Shown here: positions 53,163-63,625 of the stretch, one piece after another | Numbering within the stretch: the stretch's first letter is position 1 | Layout: the number at the start of each line of letters is the position of its first letter | Source of the DNA: Cycloclasticus sp. | GTDB taxonomy: Bacteria > Pseudomonadota > Gammaproteobacteria > Methylococcales > Cycloclasticaceae | NCBI GenBank assembly: GCA_002733135.1 | Contig: NVUJ01000002.1 | Coordinates: 124,001-188,000 of the forward strand | DNA length: 64,000 nt | Reading direction: 5' to 3' | The notes under the pieces: model-generated | The model's database searches: none | Seen by the model: only the letters and a program-made list of their open reading frames with translations | Told to the model about the DNA's origin: nothing | Position numbers and translations under genes: made by a program

Positions 53163-55016
53163 ATGAAGAAGTTAGATAAAGCAAAAGCGCAACATATCTT
53201 AATCATTGAACATGACGAAGATCGTATGTCGGCACTCCAAAACCTTTTGTCAATTGGTGGTTATAGGAATTTAATTAGTGCGTCGAATCAGGACGAAGCA
53301 CATACACTTATCCGTTCGTTAAAAGCTAAGGTTGAAAAGATTGGCGCCATTTTATTGGCATTTGATTTGCCACAATGCGATATCTTTAAATTCAGTGAAG
53401 TGTTAACAACGTTGGATGGTCATGATGCCATTCCATTAATATTCTTAACGGATAAATCGACAAGAATTGATGAAGAATTGATGACGAGATGTCATCGTGC
53501 CAATGCGGCGACTATAATACATCAGCCTGTCGAAGGTGGTGATGTTGTGCCCATCATTGATTTAGCACTCGCGCTTAAAAGCGAACGTGATGATCGTATA
53601 GCGAATGAAGAAAAACTAGTGCGAGAGCTTTCAGAAAAACGAATTATGGAGGCTAGATTGCAGTACCTAGTCTCGCACGATGAATTAACTGGCCTGTCGA
53701 ATAGAAGCGGTCTTGAGAAAACGTTGGAATTTGCGATTTTAAGCTGTACCAACTTTAAACAACGCGGCGCATTGCTAGATATTGATTTAGACCAGTTTCA
53801 GGTGGTTAATGATATCGAAGGTCACGCGATAGGCGACCGTTTATTGATTGAAATAGCGTCATTAATTCAAAAGACCTTAGAAGAAGATGCTTTTGTTTCT
53901 CGTGTGGGCTCAAATTTATTTCAAGTTTTTCTGAGCAAAGTAACGCAAAATCAAGCGTTAGATATTGCAGAACACCTAAGGTTAACGATTGATGATTTTG
54001 ATTTTAAACCGAATGACACGGTATATAACGTTTCGGCAAGTATTGGGGTGGCGATTTTAGCGCCACTTGAACGGATTAAACAACCTAGTGAAATCATGTC
54101 ACGAGCACATCATGCCTGTTATACAGCTAAGACCTTAGGACGAAACAGGATTAGTTTATTCGAAGGTGATAATGATCATCTTACAGGTTTAAGAAATGAT
54201 GCGAAGTGGGTGCCATTAATACGCAAAGCGTTAAAAGAAGACGCTTTTCAATTGGTTTTCCAACCCGTTGTGCAAATATCAGATGGTTACGTTGCACATT
54301 ATGAAACATTACTAAGAATGGTTGGTGAGGGCGGTGAGCTGATAAGCCCAATGGATTTCATTCCTGTAGCGGAACGTATGGGTCTTATCCATCATATTGA
54401 CTTGTGGGTTGTCTCACACGCAATTGATTATATTTCGGCGTTGCCTAAAGAAAGTGAAAGCATTGCTTTCACAATAAATTTATCTAGTCACGCACTGCAA
54501 GGTGATTACTTATTACCAATATTGAAGCAAAAATTAGAAACCACGTGGATTTCACCGTCAAGAATAACGTTCGAAATTACAGAAACCGCGGCCGTTATAG
54601 ATTTCGAAAAAACGCGCAAGATGGTAACTAAGATTCGTGCATTAGGATGCCGGTTCGCTCTTGATGATTTTGGGGCGGGCTTTAGTTTGTTTAATTACAT
54701 TAAAAACTTCCCCGTTGACTATTTGAAAATTGATGGCCAATTTATCAATAACCTAGCAAATAATACATCTGACCAAGTGTTGGTTAAATCAATGATAGAT
54801 GTTGCGCATAGCTTGGGTAAAAAAGCTATTGCGGAATACGTGTCCGACCCTGAAATTTTAAATATATTAAAAGAGTTTGGTGTTGATTATGTTCAAGGGT
54901 TCTTGTTAGGGAAGCCGCAAATAGAATTATTAAACGAGCAATATATCGTCTTGAGTGATTTTAAAAGCGACCCCGTTGATATTAAAAAATTAATCACTAA
55001 AAAAAGCTATTTATGA
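53163..55016 (+). CDS. Receiver-like / GGDEF / EAL protein with degenerate REC and GGDEF domains
   Basis: REC-like N-terminus; LVSHDELTGLSNRSGL...RVGSNLFQVFL (degenerate GGDEF); YETLLRM, LDDFGAGFSLFNYIKNFPVDYLKIDGQF, QGFLLGKP (EAL). Confidence 0.92.
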   Translation: MKKLDKAKAQHILIIEHDEDRMSALQNLLSIGGYRNLISASNQDEAHTLIRSLKAKVEKIGAILLAFDLPQCDIFKFSEVLTTLDGHDAIPLIFLTDKSTRIDEELMTRCHRANAATIIHQPVEGGDVVPIIDLALALKSERDDRIANEEKLVRELSEKRIMEARLQYLVSHDELTGLSNRSGLEKTLEFAILSCTNFKQRGALLDIDLDQFQVVNDIEGHAIGDRLLIEIASLIQKTLEEDAFVSRVGSNLFQVFLSKVTQNQALDIAEHLRLTIDDFDFKPNDTVYNVSASIGVAILAPLERIKQPSEIMSRAHHACYTAKTLGRNRISLFEGDNDHLTGLRNDAKWVPLIRKALKEDAFQLVFQPVVQISDGYVAHYETLLRMVGEGGELISPMDFIPVAERMGLIHHIDLWVVSHAIDYISALPKESESIAFTINLSSHALQGDYLLPILKQKLETTWISPSRITFEITETAAVIDFEKTRKMVTKIRALGCRFALDDFGAGFSLFNYIKNFPVDYLKIDGQFINNLANNTSDQVLVKSMIDVAHSLGKKAIAEYVSDPEILNILKEFGVDYVQGFLLGKPQIELLNEQYIVLSDFKSDPVDIKKLITKKSYL

Positions 55017-55076
55017 CATGATGACTAGACACAACACGATAGCTGTTGAGTCTTTTTGTTAATCTGTTAAATCTAT

Positions 55077-57434
55077 ATGGCTAAGCCTAAACGGTCATCA
55101 AGACCGCGTAAGAAAACCTCAATAAAACGAAAAAAAAGAGCCCCTAAAAGGAGCTTTCTTAGAGGGATACTGTTCAAATCCTTTATCATGGCATGTATCG
55201 TTGGCCTTGCGTATGCCTTGTATTTAGATTTTATTGTACGTCAGCAATTCGAAGGTAAACGTTGGGAATTGCCAGCACACGTGTATGCAAACCCCGTTGA
55301 GTTGTATCAAGGTTTACCAATAGGAACTAATCAACTTAAGTCATTGCTTGATGATTTGCGCTATAAGTCAGTTGCAAACGTTTCTAGCTCGGGCTCATAC
55401 AAAATTTCTGGACTTGTGGTTACCCTTAAGACGCGTCCTTTTAACTTTTTTGATGGACAAGAAAAGTCTAAAACAATCAACATTCATTTCAATGAAAATG
55501 TTATTGCATCCATAAGGGATGTTCATTCAAATAACAATGTTGCACTTCTACGTCTAGACCCCGTTCAAGTGGGTAGTTTTTATCCAAGTCATAAAGAAGA
55601 TCGGATATTAGTAAAAATCGATGAAGTGCCTCGTACTTTAATCGATGGTTTGATAGCGATTGAGGACCGAGATTTTTACAATCATTATGGCGTGTCTCCA
55701 AAATCAATTTTAAGGGCGTTAATTGCAAATATAAAAGCGGGCGGTGTTGTTCAGGGCGGAAGCACGTTAACGCAACAGTTGGTTAAAAACTTTTTCTTAA
55801 CCTCCGAGCGGAGTCTTTGGAGAAAAGCCAAAGAAGCAGTGATGGCGCTCATTGTTGAAGTTAGGTATCAAAAAGACGACATTCTTGAGGCTTATATAAA
55901 TGAGGTGTTCTTAGGTCAAGATGGCGAGAGGTCTATAAACGGTTTTGGTATGGCCAGTGTTTTTTATTTTAATAAACCTTTGATACAGCTTAAACCTCAT
56001 CAAGTTGCTTTATTGGTTGGTTTGGTAAAAGGCCCGTCGTATTACGACCCTAGGCGCCATCCGCAACGCGCTGTTAAACGTAGGAACCTTGTATTAGACG
56101 AAATGACACGTTTAGATTTTTTGCCCGCGCAACAACGTAATATCGCAAAACGAATGAGCGCCGACATCTCACCAGTCAAACAAATCAAAAGCTCACGATT
56201 TCCTGCCTACCTTGATCTCGTTAAACGACAATTAAGTAGAGATTATAAGGAAGAAGATTTAACGTCTGAGGGGCTCAATATTTTTTCAACCTTGGATTAC
56301 AACATTCAAACGACCGCTGAAAAATTATTCAAACGTAAACTCGAAGCGCTGAATAAACAATATGGAATAGAAAAAGGAAAGCTCCAAGGTGCAATGGTCA
56401 TCACTCGCCGAGAAGGGGGCGAAATAGTTGCCGTGATTGGTGATAGGAATCCGCAGTTTAGCGGTTTTAATCGCGCCTTAGATGCTCTTAGACCCATTGG
56501 TTCATTAGTAAAACCAGCAGTATATTTGACTGCGCTTAACCAGCCATCAAGCTACACATTAACTAGTCTTATTGATGACAGCGCTATTAGCCTAAAGCAG
56601 CGATCGGGTGAACTTTGGAGACCTAATAATTATGATAAAACAGAGCATGGATTTGTACAGCTGCATACAGCGCTCGCGCATTCATATAATTTGGCAACCG
56701 TTCGATTAGGAATGGAATTAAAAGTATCCAATGTCAAAAGAACGCTTGAAGAACTGGGTATAAGAAGGCCGATTAAACCATACCCCTCTTTATTATTAGG
56801 TGCTATTGCTTTATCGCCAATTGAGGTGACTCAAATGTATCAAACGTTGGCTGGAGAAGGATTTTTTACGCACTTAAGAGCCATTCAATCGATCACCTCA
56901 AGCGATAATGTTGCACTTCAACGTTATCCTTTAACGGTGCGGCAAGTCGCAAAGCCCTCGGTTGTTTACCTCGTTAATACAGCGTTGCAAGAAGTAATGA
57001 CGAATGGTACGGGGCGATCTGCATATCGACAAATCTCCGCGGATTATAAATTGGCTGGTAAAACAGGCACCACAGACGAATTGAGAGATAGTTGGTTTGC
57101 TGGTTTTAGTGGTGATTATTTAGCCGTTGTTTGGCTTGGGCGCGATGATAATAAGCCGTCTAAACTGACGGGCGCAAGCGGCGCTCTTCAGGTATGGTCG
57201 AGTGTAATGGGTGCTATTTCTAAACAAAGCGTTCAATTAACAAAACCTGATGATATCGAATTTAGTTGGGTTGATTCAAAGGGCTTTCGTGCTAATGAGT
57301 TTTGTGTAGATGCTGTACAATATCCGTTTATAAAAGGCTCATCACCTGAACAACTATCCCCATGTGTTGGTGCTGTTGGACGAACATTAGATAAAGCGGG
57401 TAGATGGTTTGATAGCTTGATTAACAGCCATTAA
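55077..57434 (+). CDS. mrcB: Penicillin-binding protein 1B (bifunctional glycosyltransferase/transpeptidase)
   Basis: UB2H-like N-terminal region; IEDRDFYNHYGVSPKSILRALIANIKAGGVVQGGSTLTQQLVKNFFLT; transpeptidase SYNLA and KTGTT motifs. Confidence 0.95.
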   Translation: MAKPKRSSRPRKKTSIKRKKRAPKRSFLRGILFKSFIMACIVGLAYALYLDFIVRQQFEGKRWELPAHVYANPVELYQGLPIGTNQLKSLLDDLRYKSVANVSSSGSYKISGLVVTLKTRPFNFFDGQEKSKTINIHFNENVIASIRDVHSNNNVALLRLDPVQVGSFYPSHKEDRILVKIDEVPRTLIDGLIAIEDRDFYNHYGVSPKSILRALIANIKAGGVVQGGSTLTQQLVKNFFLTSERSLWRKAKEAVMALIVEVRYQKDDILEAYINEVFLGQDGERSINGFGMASVFYFNKPLIQLKPHQVALLVGLVKGPSYYDPRRHPQRAVKRRNLVLDEMTRLDFLPAQQRNIAKRMSADISPVKQIKSSRFPAYLDLVKRQLSRDYKEEDLTSEGLNIFSTLDYNIQTTAEKLFKRKLEALNKQYGIEKGKLQGAMVITRREGGEIVAVIGDRNPQFSGFNRALDALRPIGSLVKPAVYLTALNQPSSYTLTSLIDDSAISLKQRSGELWRPNNYDKTEHGFVQLHTALAHSYNLATVRLGMELKVSNVKRTLEELGIRRPIKPYPSLLLGAIALSPIEVTQMYQTLAGEGFFTHLRAIQSITSSDNVALQRYPLTVRQVAKPSVVYLVNTALQEVMTNGTGRSAYRQISADYKLAGKTGTTDELRDSWFAGFSGDYLAVVWLGRDDNKPSKLTGASGALQVWSSVMGAISKQSVQLTKPDDIEFSWVDSKGFRANEFCVDAVQYPFIKGSSPEQLSPCVGAVGRTLDKAGRWFDSLINSH

Positions 57435-57439
57435 ATGAA

Positions 57440-57955
57440 ATGAAATTAATATACCTTGCCGTGATAACACTTATGTTGTCAGCTTGCGCAGATTTATCGA
57501 TGTATAACCAGACACCTGCACCAACGGGGCAACCAGGAGAGGCATCGAGATACCCTGGAAACCAAACATCATCCGCTAAAACATATCCGATAGAAGACCC
57601 TAGCCTAGAAAAGCCTTTATACACGGCTTCTAAGCCACAAAATCCGGCTGTCATTGCGTTACTTGATGGTGCTCATCAGCAAAGCAATCAAGGCCAATTC
57701 GATTTAGCAGCGGTTAAATTAGAGCGTGCTGTTCGAATATCGCCCAGAGATGCAAGGGTTTGGTACGAGTTAGCTAAAGTCCGTGAACAGCAGAAGAAAT
57801 ATCAACTAGCCATAAGTCTCGCCAAAAAATCTAATTTATTGGCAGGTGATAATAGCAACCTTAAACGTAATAACTGGCTGTTAATTGCGCAATGTTTTGA
57901 ACGTTTGGGTAACGAAGATTCAGCAAGCAAAGCGCGTGCTAACGCAATAAGATGA
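57440..57955 (+). CDS. TPR-containing lipoprotein
   Basis: Lipobox LMLSAC; TPR-like C-terminus (QGQFDLAAVKLERAVRISPRDARVWYELAKVREQQKKYQLAISLAKKS). Confidence 0.78.
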   Translation: MKLIYLAVITLMLSACADLSMYNQTPAPTGQPGEASRYPGNQTSSAKTYPIEDPSLEKPLYTASKPQNPAVIALLDGAHQQSNQGQFDLAAVKLERAVRISPRDARVWYELAKVREQQKKYQLAISLAKKSNLLAGDNSNLKRNNWLLIAQCFERLGNEDSASKARANAIR

Positions 57956-58013
57956 TGCGCCTAATTCTGTTAACAATAATTAGACATAAAACTGACTATA
58001 CGCGGATAGTTTT

Positions 58014-59957
58014 TTGCACGATCTAGACTTAATTTTTGGTTCAGAGGGTGAACTTGTACGGCTGATAAAGGGCTTTCAGCCACGCGATGGTCAGTTGTCT
58101 ATGGCTCGCGCGATTGAGGAAACGATAGAACAGAAAACACACTTAGTGGCTGAAGCTGGTACCGGAACGGGCAAAACATTTGCTTATTTAGTCCCCGCCA
58201 TTCTGTCCGGAAAGAAAACAATCATTTCTACTGGTACGCGCAACTTACAAGATCAAATTTTTGAAAAAGATTTCCCGCTTATTCAAGAAGCTTTAAACGT
58301 CCCTGTTCGGGCAGCTGTACTTAAGGGGCGCTCAAATTATCTTTGTCTTTACCGATTAGACCAAGCTCATCAGCAAACAGCAGGGTTTGATAAGGAGTTA
58401 GAGGCGGACTTAAGTGAAATAGAGGATTGGTCTAACCGAACGATCGATGGTGATATCTCTGAGGTGACCTCAGTGGCTGAAGATTCTTTCGTGTGGCAAC
58501 AAGTAACGTCGACCGCGGACAATTGTTTAGGGCAGGAGTGTCCAATGGTTGCAGAGTGCTTTCCATTATTGGCCCGAAAAAAGGCACAAGAAGTTGACGT
58601 GCTTATTGTCAATCACCACCTACTTTGTGCTGATTGGTCGTTAAAAGACGATGGCTTTGGGCAAATATTGCCTGAAGCAGAATTGATTATCATTGACGAA
58701 GCACACCAAATAATTGATACGGCATCGAGATTCTTGGGCGTGTCAGTTAGTGCACGGCAAATTCTTTCGTTGTTAAGTGATGTTAATTCTGAACAACTCA
58801 AAATTGCGTCGGACACGCCTGCTTTAATCGACCTCACTCATGTCATCAACGAAGATATACGTGAAATGCGAAAGTTGTTACCCGAACAATCGGTTAAAGA
58901 TTCTTGGGATGAACTTGAGCGATTTAAAAATTTTGTCGTTGCTTTAGCTTGTTTAACAGACAGAATTGAACAGCTCTTTAAGGTGTTAGCCGTTGTGGCG
59001 GTGCGTTCTAAGGGCTTAGAAGCGTGTTGGAAACGCTGTGAGGATATTCTACAGCGTCTTAGATTGTTTTCTAACCAAGATCAGCAAAACTGGATTCAAT
59101 GGTTTGAAACATTTCATCGAACGTTTACTTTTTACCGTACACCCTTAGATATTTCGAAAGCATTTGCTAGTTTTGCATTTGCCAGCGAAGCAAGTTGGGT
59201 CTTCACCTCAGCCACTTTATCGGTGAATAAAAACTTTGATTTTTTCACTCGAAGACTCGGAATACAAGATGCCGAGACAGGGATGTGGGAAAGTCCATTT
59301 GATTATTTACACCAGTCATTGATGTATGTGCCTAAGGGGTTGCCGGAACCTAGAGAATACGACTATACGGCAACGATGATTGAAAAAATTATGCCAGTAC
59401 TAGAGGCAAGTGAAGGTCGAGCATTTATTTTATTTACCAGTCACCGCGCGTTGCAAGAAGCTGCAAACATCTTATTGGAACAAACAAACTTTACCTTATT
59501 GGTTCAAGGTGATTTACCAAAACAACAAATGCTTGAAACGTTTAGACAGTCAGATAATGCTGTACTTCTGGGGACTGCGAGTTTCTGGGAAGGCGTTGAT
59601 GTACGTGGCGAGGCACTTTCTTGCGTTATTATTGATAAACTACCGTTTGCGTCACCCGGAGACCCCGTCACCAAAGCTAGGCTTGATTATATGACTGCTA
59701 ATGGCCAGTCGCCGTTTTCAGAATTTCAGCTCCCTTCAGCTGCGCTAACGTTAAAACAAGGAGCTGGGCGGTTAATTCGAGACGTAGAAGATAAGGGAGT
59801 GCTAGTTTTGTGTGACCCTCGATTGTCTAGTAAAGGTTATGGCAAAGTATTTGTCAGGTCGTTGCCATCGATGCCAATTACCCAAGAGCTTAATGATGTA
59901 AAACGATTTTTTCATCGAATCAAATCGCAACAAACACACATTAAAAAATCAGCATGA
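58014..59957 (+). CDS. ATP-dependent helicase, DinG/YoaA family (XPD-like FeS helicase)
   Basis: VAEAGTGTGKTFAYLVPAILSGKK; FeS Cys (SNYLC, CLGQECPMVAEC); IIDEAHQI; TASFWEGVDVRGEALSCVIIDKLPF; TTG start inferred. Confidence 0.92.
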   Translation: MHDLDLIFGSEGELVRLIKGFQPRDGQLSMARAIEETIEQKTHLVAEAGTGTGKTFAYLVPAILSGKKTIISTGTRNLQDQIFEKDFPLIQEALNVPVRAAVLKGRSNYLCLYRLDQAHQQTAGFDKELEADLSEIEDWSNRTIDGDISEVTSVAEDSFVWQQVTSTADNCLGQECPMVAECFPLLARKKAQEVDVLIVNHHLLCADWSLKDDGFGQILPEAELIIIDEAHQIIDTASRFLGVSVSARQILSLLSDVNSEQLKIASDTPALIDLTHVINEDIREMRKLLPEQSVKDSWDELERFKNFVVALACLTDRIEQLFKVLAVVAVRSKGLEACWKRCEDILQRLRLFSNQDQQNWIQWFETFHRTFTFYRTPLDISKAFASFAFASEASWVFTSATLSVNKNFDFFTRRLGIQDAETGMWESPFDYLHQSLMYVPKGLPEPREYDYTATMIEKIMPVLEASEGRAFILFTSHRALQEAANILLEQTNFTLLVQGDLPKQQMLETFRQSDNAVLLGTASFWEGVDVRGEALSCVIIDKLPFASPGDPVTKARLDYMTANGQSPFSEFQLPSAALTLKQGAGRLIRDVEDKGVLVLCDPRLSSKGYGKVFVRSLPSMPITQELNDVKRFFHRIKSQQTHIKKSA

Positions 59958-60643
59958 AAATTTTAGCAATAGAAACAGCTACAGAGGCTTGTTCTGCTGC
60001 CTTGTTATTGGATGGCGAGTTGCTAGATCGCTTTCAAGTGGCGCCGCGCGAACACGGCAATTTAATTTTATCGATGGTTGATGAGTTATTGCAGCAGGCT
60101 GGCGTGTCGTTACAAAACTTGGATGCGTTAGCCTTTGGGCGTGGCCCAGGTTCTTTTACGGGCGTTAGGATGGCAACAGGCGTTATACAAGGGTTAGCAT
60201 TTGCTGCAAATTTACCCGTGGCACCCGTGTCAACGTTAAAGGCATTGGCACAACAAGCTATCGGTCAAGCAAACGACGGGCAAACAGTTTATGCTGTCTT
60301 GGATGCGAGAATGGCTGAGGTTTATTGGTGTGAATACATCATCGAGAATGGTCGGTTAAAAGACGTGTCGAAAGAAGCCGTTATTGCGCCCAGTACGATT
60401 AGTGCAGTACCTAGAAAAAGTGTGGTTGGTATTGGGCATGGTTGGGATACTTACCGCGACGAATTGACTCAAGTCGTTAACGCTAAGTCGTTATCAATCA
60501 TACCTAACGCGTTACCAAGAGCTAGAGAAGTTGCCCAATTAGCCGTTCAATTGATTAATAATGGTCAAACTGTTGCAGCTGAAAATGCACTGCCCGTTTA
60601 TTTACGCGATAATGTGGCAAAGAAAAAGGCGCAGCAAGGATAA
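59954..60643 (+). CDS. tsaB: tRNA threonylcarbamoyladenosine biosynthesis protein TsaB
   Basis: ILAIETATEACSAALLLDG; FGRGPGSFTGVRMATGVIQGLAFA; LDARMAEVYW. Confidence 0.95.
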   Translation: MKILAIETATEACSAALLLDGELLDRFQVAPREHGNLILSMVDELLQQAGVSLQNLDALAFGRGPGSFTGVRMATGVIQGLAFAANLPVAPVSTLKALAQQAIGQANDGQTVYAVLDARMAEVYWCEYIIENGRLKDVSKEAVIAPSTISAVPRKSVVGIGHGWDTYRDELTQVVNAKSLSIIPNALPRAREVAQLAVQLINNGQTVAAENALPVYLRDNVAKKKAQQG

Positions 60644-61278
60644 TGAGTCAGCATTTTTATATTCACCCAGATAACCCGCAACAACGGTTGATAAAGCACG
60701 TTGTCGATATCGTTAAGAGCGGTGGTGTTATCGCTTATCCTACCGACTCATCGTATGCTCTAGCGTGTCATTTAGGAGATAAGCAAGCGATTGATCGTAT
60801 TCGTCAAATACGCCAAATTGACGATAAACATAACTTTACCTTGATGTGTCGCGACCTGGCGGACATCTCGAATTATGCGCAAGTTAATAATGACACATAC
60901 CGTTTATTGAAATCTTTAACACCAGGCGCTTTTACCTTCGTACTGAAAGCAACTAAAGAAGTGCCTCGTCGTCTACAGCACCCGAAAAGAAAAACAGTGG
61001 GTATTCGAGTGCCGGACAACATTGTAGCGCAGCAGATTTTAGAAGAACTGGGTGAGCCTATGTTAACCAGCACGTTGATATTACCAGATGAAGATGAAGC
61101 ATTAGCTGATCCGTATGATATTGACGAAAGGTTAGAGAATGTTTTAGACGCCGTGGTTGATGTGGGTGTTATACCTTATAAACCAACAACAATAGTGGTA
61201 TGGGATAACGACTACCCCGAAATTGTTAGGCAGGGTAAAGGTAAGGCTGATTTCATCGCCCAAAAGGATAAGCAGTAA
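60643..61278 (+). CDS. Sua5/YciO/YrdC-family protein (YciO-like)
   Basis: VDIVKSGGVIAYPTDSSYALACHLGDKQAIDRIRQIRQIDDKHNFTLMCRDL; LTPGAFTFVLKATKEVPRRL. Confidence 0.9.
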   Translation: MSQHFYIHPDNPQQRLIKHVVDIVKSGGVIAYPTDSSYALACHLGDKQAIDRIRQIRQIDDKHNFTLMCRDLADISNYAQVNNDTYRLLKSLTPGAFTFVLKATKEVPRRLQHPKRKTVGIRVPDNIVAQQILEELGEPMLTSTLILPDEDEALADPYDIDERLENVLDAVVDVGVIPYKPTTIVVWDNDYPEIVRQGKGKADFIAQKDKQ

Positions 61279-61937
61279 TGCCAATAGATGAACTAAGCTT
61301 AGTCGGCCGAATTGCTGTATGGATCTTGCCCGTTATATTCGCAATCACCGTTCATGAGGTCGCGCACGGTTGGGTAGCCAGTAAACTGGGAGACAATACA
61401 GCAAAGAGCTTAGGGCGTTTGACCTTAAATCCAATCAGTCATATGGATTTAGTGGGAACAGTTATTGTGCCAGCGGTTTTATTATTCTTAGGTGGCTTTA
61501 TGTTTGGCTGGGCCAAGCCCGTTCCCGTTAATTGGAGTAACTTAAAAAACCCAAAACGCGACATGATTTTTGTAGCCATCGCTGGCCCTCTAGCCAATCT
61601 ATTTATGGCTATTGCTTGGGGTGTTTTAATGAAAATAGGTTATATGTTGAGCGGTACTAATGAGTTTATTGCCATGCCTTTAATTTATATGGGCTATGCG
61701 GGTATTTTTATTAATATTGTGTTGATGGTGCTTAACTTATTACCTATTTTACCGTTAGATGGGGGGCGAATTCTGGCGGGATTGTTGCCAACAAGAGCGA
61801 GTATTCAATTTAGTCAGCTAGAACGATTCGGCTTTCCCATCTTAATCGTTATAATTGCAATGGGTTGGTTGTCGAAAATATTAGGCCCACCTGTATATTT
61901 TTTACAAACTAGTATTTTCAAATTGCTAGGTATTTAG
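61278..61937 (+). CDS. Site-2 protease family (peptidase M50) membrane protein
   Basis: ITVHEVAHGWVASKLGD (HExxH) and LNLLPILPLDGGRIL. Confidence 0.93.
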   Translation: MPIDELSLVGRIAVWILPVIFAITVHEVAHGWVASKLGDNTAKSLGRLTLNPISHMDLVGTVIVPAVLLFLGGFMFGWAKPVPVNWSNLKNPKRDMIFVAIAGPLANLFMAIAWGVLMKIGYMLSGTNEFIAMPLIYMGYAGIFINIVLMVLNLLPILPLDGGRILAGLLPTRASIQFSQLERFGFPILIVIIAMGWLSKILGPPVYFLQTSIFKLLGI

Positions 61938-61945
61938 GAGGAAGT

Positions 61946-63166
61946 GTGAGTTCAGAAGTTCCTGCGCAGTATAGGCGCGTTTTATCGGGTATGAGGCCAA
62001 CAGGCCAGTTACATCTTGGCCACTATCACGGTGTGCTAAAAAACTGGGTTGAGTTACAACAAGAATATAAGTGCTATTTCTTCGTTGCGGACTGGCATGC
62101 GTTAACGACGCATTACGAAGCCCCGTCCATCATTGCTAGTAGCACTTGGGAAATGGTGATTGATTGGCTTGCAGCGGGGGTTGACCACGGCTTAGCAGAT
62201 TTATTTATTCAATCTAGTATTCCCGAGCACGCGGAACTTCATTTATTACTTTCAATGATTACACCTTTGGGTTGGTTGGAACGTGTGCCAAGTTATAAGG
62301 ACCAGCAAGAAAAATTAAAAGAAATGGATTTAGCAACCTATGGCTTTCTAGGTTATCCATTACTCCAAAGCGCAGATATTTTGATGTACAAAGCAGGCCT
62401 AGTCCCTGTAGGCGCCGATCAAGTATCACATGTTGAATTGACGCGTGAGGTGGCTAGGCGTTTTAATTATCTATATGGTCGTGAGCTGGGTTTTGAAGAG
62501 AAAGCAGAAGCAGCCATTAAGAAAATGGGTAAAAAGAACGCTAAGATGTTTAATAAGCTCAGAAGTGCCTATCAAGAAAACGGCGATCAAGAAGCATTGG
62601 GCGTAGCACAAGCATTGTTAGCAGCGCAGCAAAATATCACGGTTGGTGATGTAGAACGTTTATTTGGTTATTTAGAAGGCAGTGGGCGGGTGATTTTACC
62701 AGAACCACAAGCGTTGCTCACAAAAGCATCTAAAATGCCTGGTTTGGATGGGCAAAAAATGTCTAAGTCGTATAACAACACCATCGCACTACGTGATGCG
62801 CCTGAAGAGATCGAACAAAAAATTCGTAAAATGCCGACAGACCCGGCGCGTGTACGCCTAACAGACCCAGGTGAGCCAGAAAAATGCCCAGTATGGCAAT
62901 TTCATCAAGTGTATTCGGACGAAGGCGTGCGTGAGTGGGTGCAAGAAGGGTGTCGTTCAGCGGGGATTGGCTGTTTAGATTGTAAGCAACCGGTCATTGA
63001 TGCAGTATTACGCGAGTTGAAGCCCATGCAAGATCGCGCACAAGAATATACCGAACAACCCGATTTAGTGCGCTCAATCATTCACGAAGGTAATGAGAAA
63101 GCACGTGATGCTGCTAGAGAAACCTTGGAAGAAGTTAAGGCAGCTATGAGTATGAATTTATTATAA
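61946..63166 (+). CDS. trpS: Tryptophan--tRNA ligase
   Basis: VLSGMRPTGQLHLGHYHGVLKNWVELQ; PVGADQVSHVELTREVARRFN; GQKMSKSYNNTI (KMSKS); GTG start. Confidence 0.96.
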   Translation: MSSEVPAQYRRVLSGMRPTGQLHLGHYHGVLKNWVELQQEYKCYFFVADWHALTTHYEAPSIIASSTWEMVIDWLAAGVDHGLADLFIQSSIPEHAELHLLLSMITPLGWLERVPSYKDQQEKLKEMDLATYGFLGYPLLQSADILMYKAGLVPVGADQVSHVELTREVARRFNYLYGRELGFEEKAEAAIKKMGKKNAKMFNKLRSAYQENGDQEALGVAQALLAAQQNITVGDVERLFGYLEGSGRVILPEPQALLTKASKMPGLDGQKMSKSYNNTIALRDAPEEIEQKIRKMPTDPARVRLTDPGEPEKCPVWQFHQVYSDEGVREWVQEGCRSAGIGCLDCKQPVIDAVLRELKPMQDRAQEYTEQPDLVRSIIHEGNEKARDAARETLEEVKAAMSMNLL

Positions 63167-63197
63167 ATGGCCTGTAACGAATTAGTGAAAGGAAAAA

Positions 63198-63515
63198 ATG
63201 TCTGAGTTTAATAATGTAACAGTGGTTAAAAAAGCTAACGTATATTTCGATGGAAAAGTCGTTAGTAGAACAGTTAAATTCGAAGATGGTTCATCAAAAA
63301 CATTGGGTCTTATGATGCCAGGTGATTATAATTTCGATACCCAAGCGGCTGAAATAATGGAGATTTTGGCTGGCAGACTTGATGTGTTGTTGCCTGATAA
63401 CAGTGATTGGCAGACTATTGTTGGTGGTGAGTCTTTTAATGTACCGGCAAATTCAAACTTTCAATTAAAAATTCACCAAGCGACGGATTATTGCTGTTCT
63501 TTTATTGAAGAATGA
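63198..63515 (+). CDS. ppnP: Pyrimidine/purine nucleoside phosphorylase PpnP (DUF1255)
   Basis: [58 protein letters not shown]. Confidence 0.92.
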   Translation: MSEFNNVTVVKKANVYFDGKVVSRTVKFEDGSSKTLGLMMPGDYNFDTQAAEIMEILAGRLDVLLPDNSDWQTIVGGESFNVPANSNFQLKIHQATDYCCSFIEE

Positions 63516-63625
63516 AACGTATTGTAGCTGAGTTAAGCGTAAGCTTGATTACACAGTTTGATGTGCTCTTGGTAGCATGTTGCTGTGATAGACTGAGCGT
63601 CAAACAGGAATCCTTATATTAAAAA

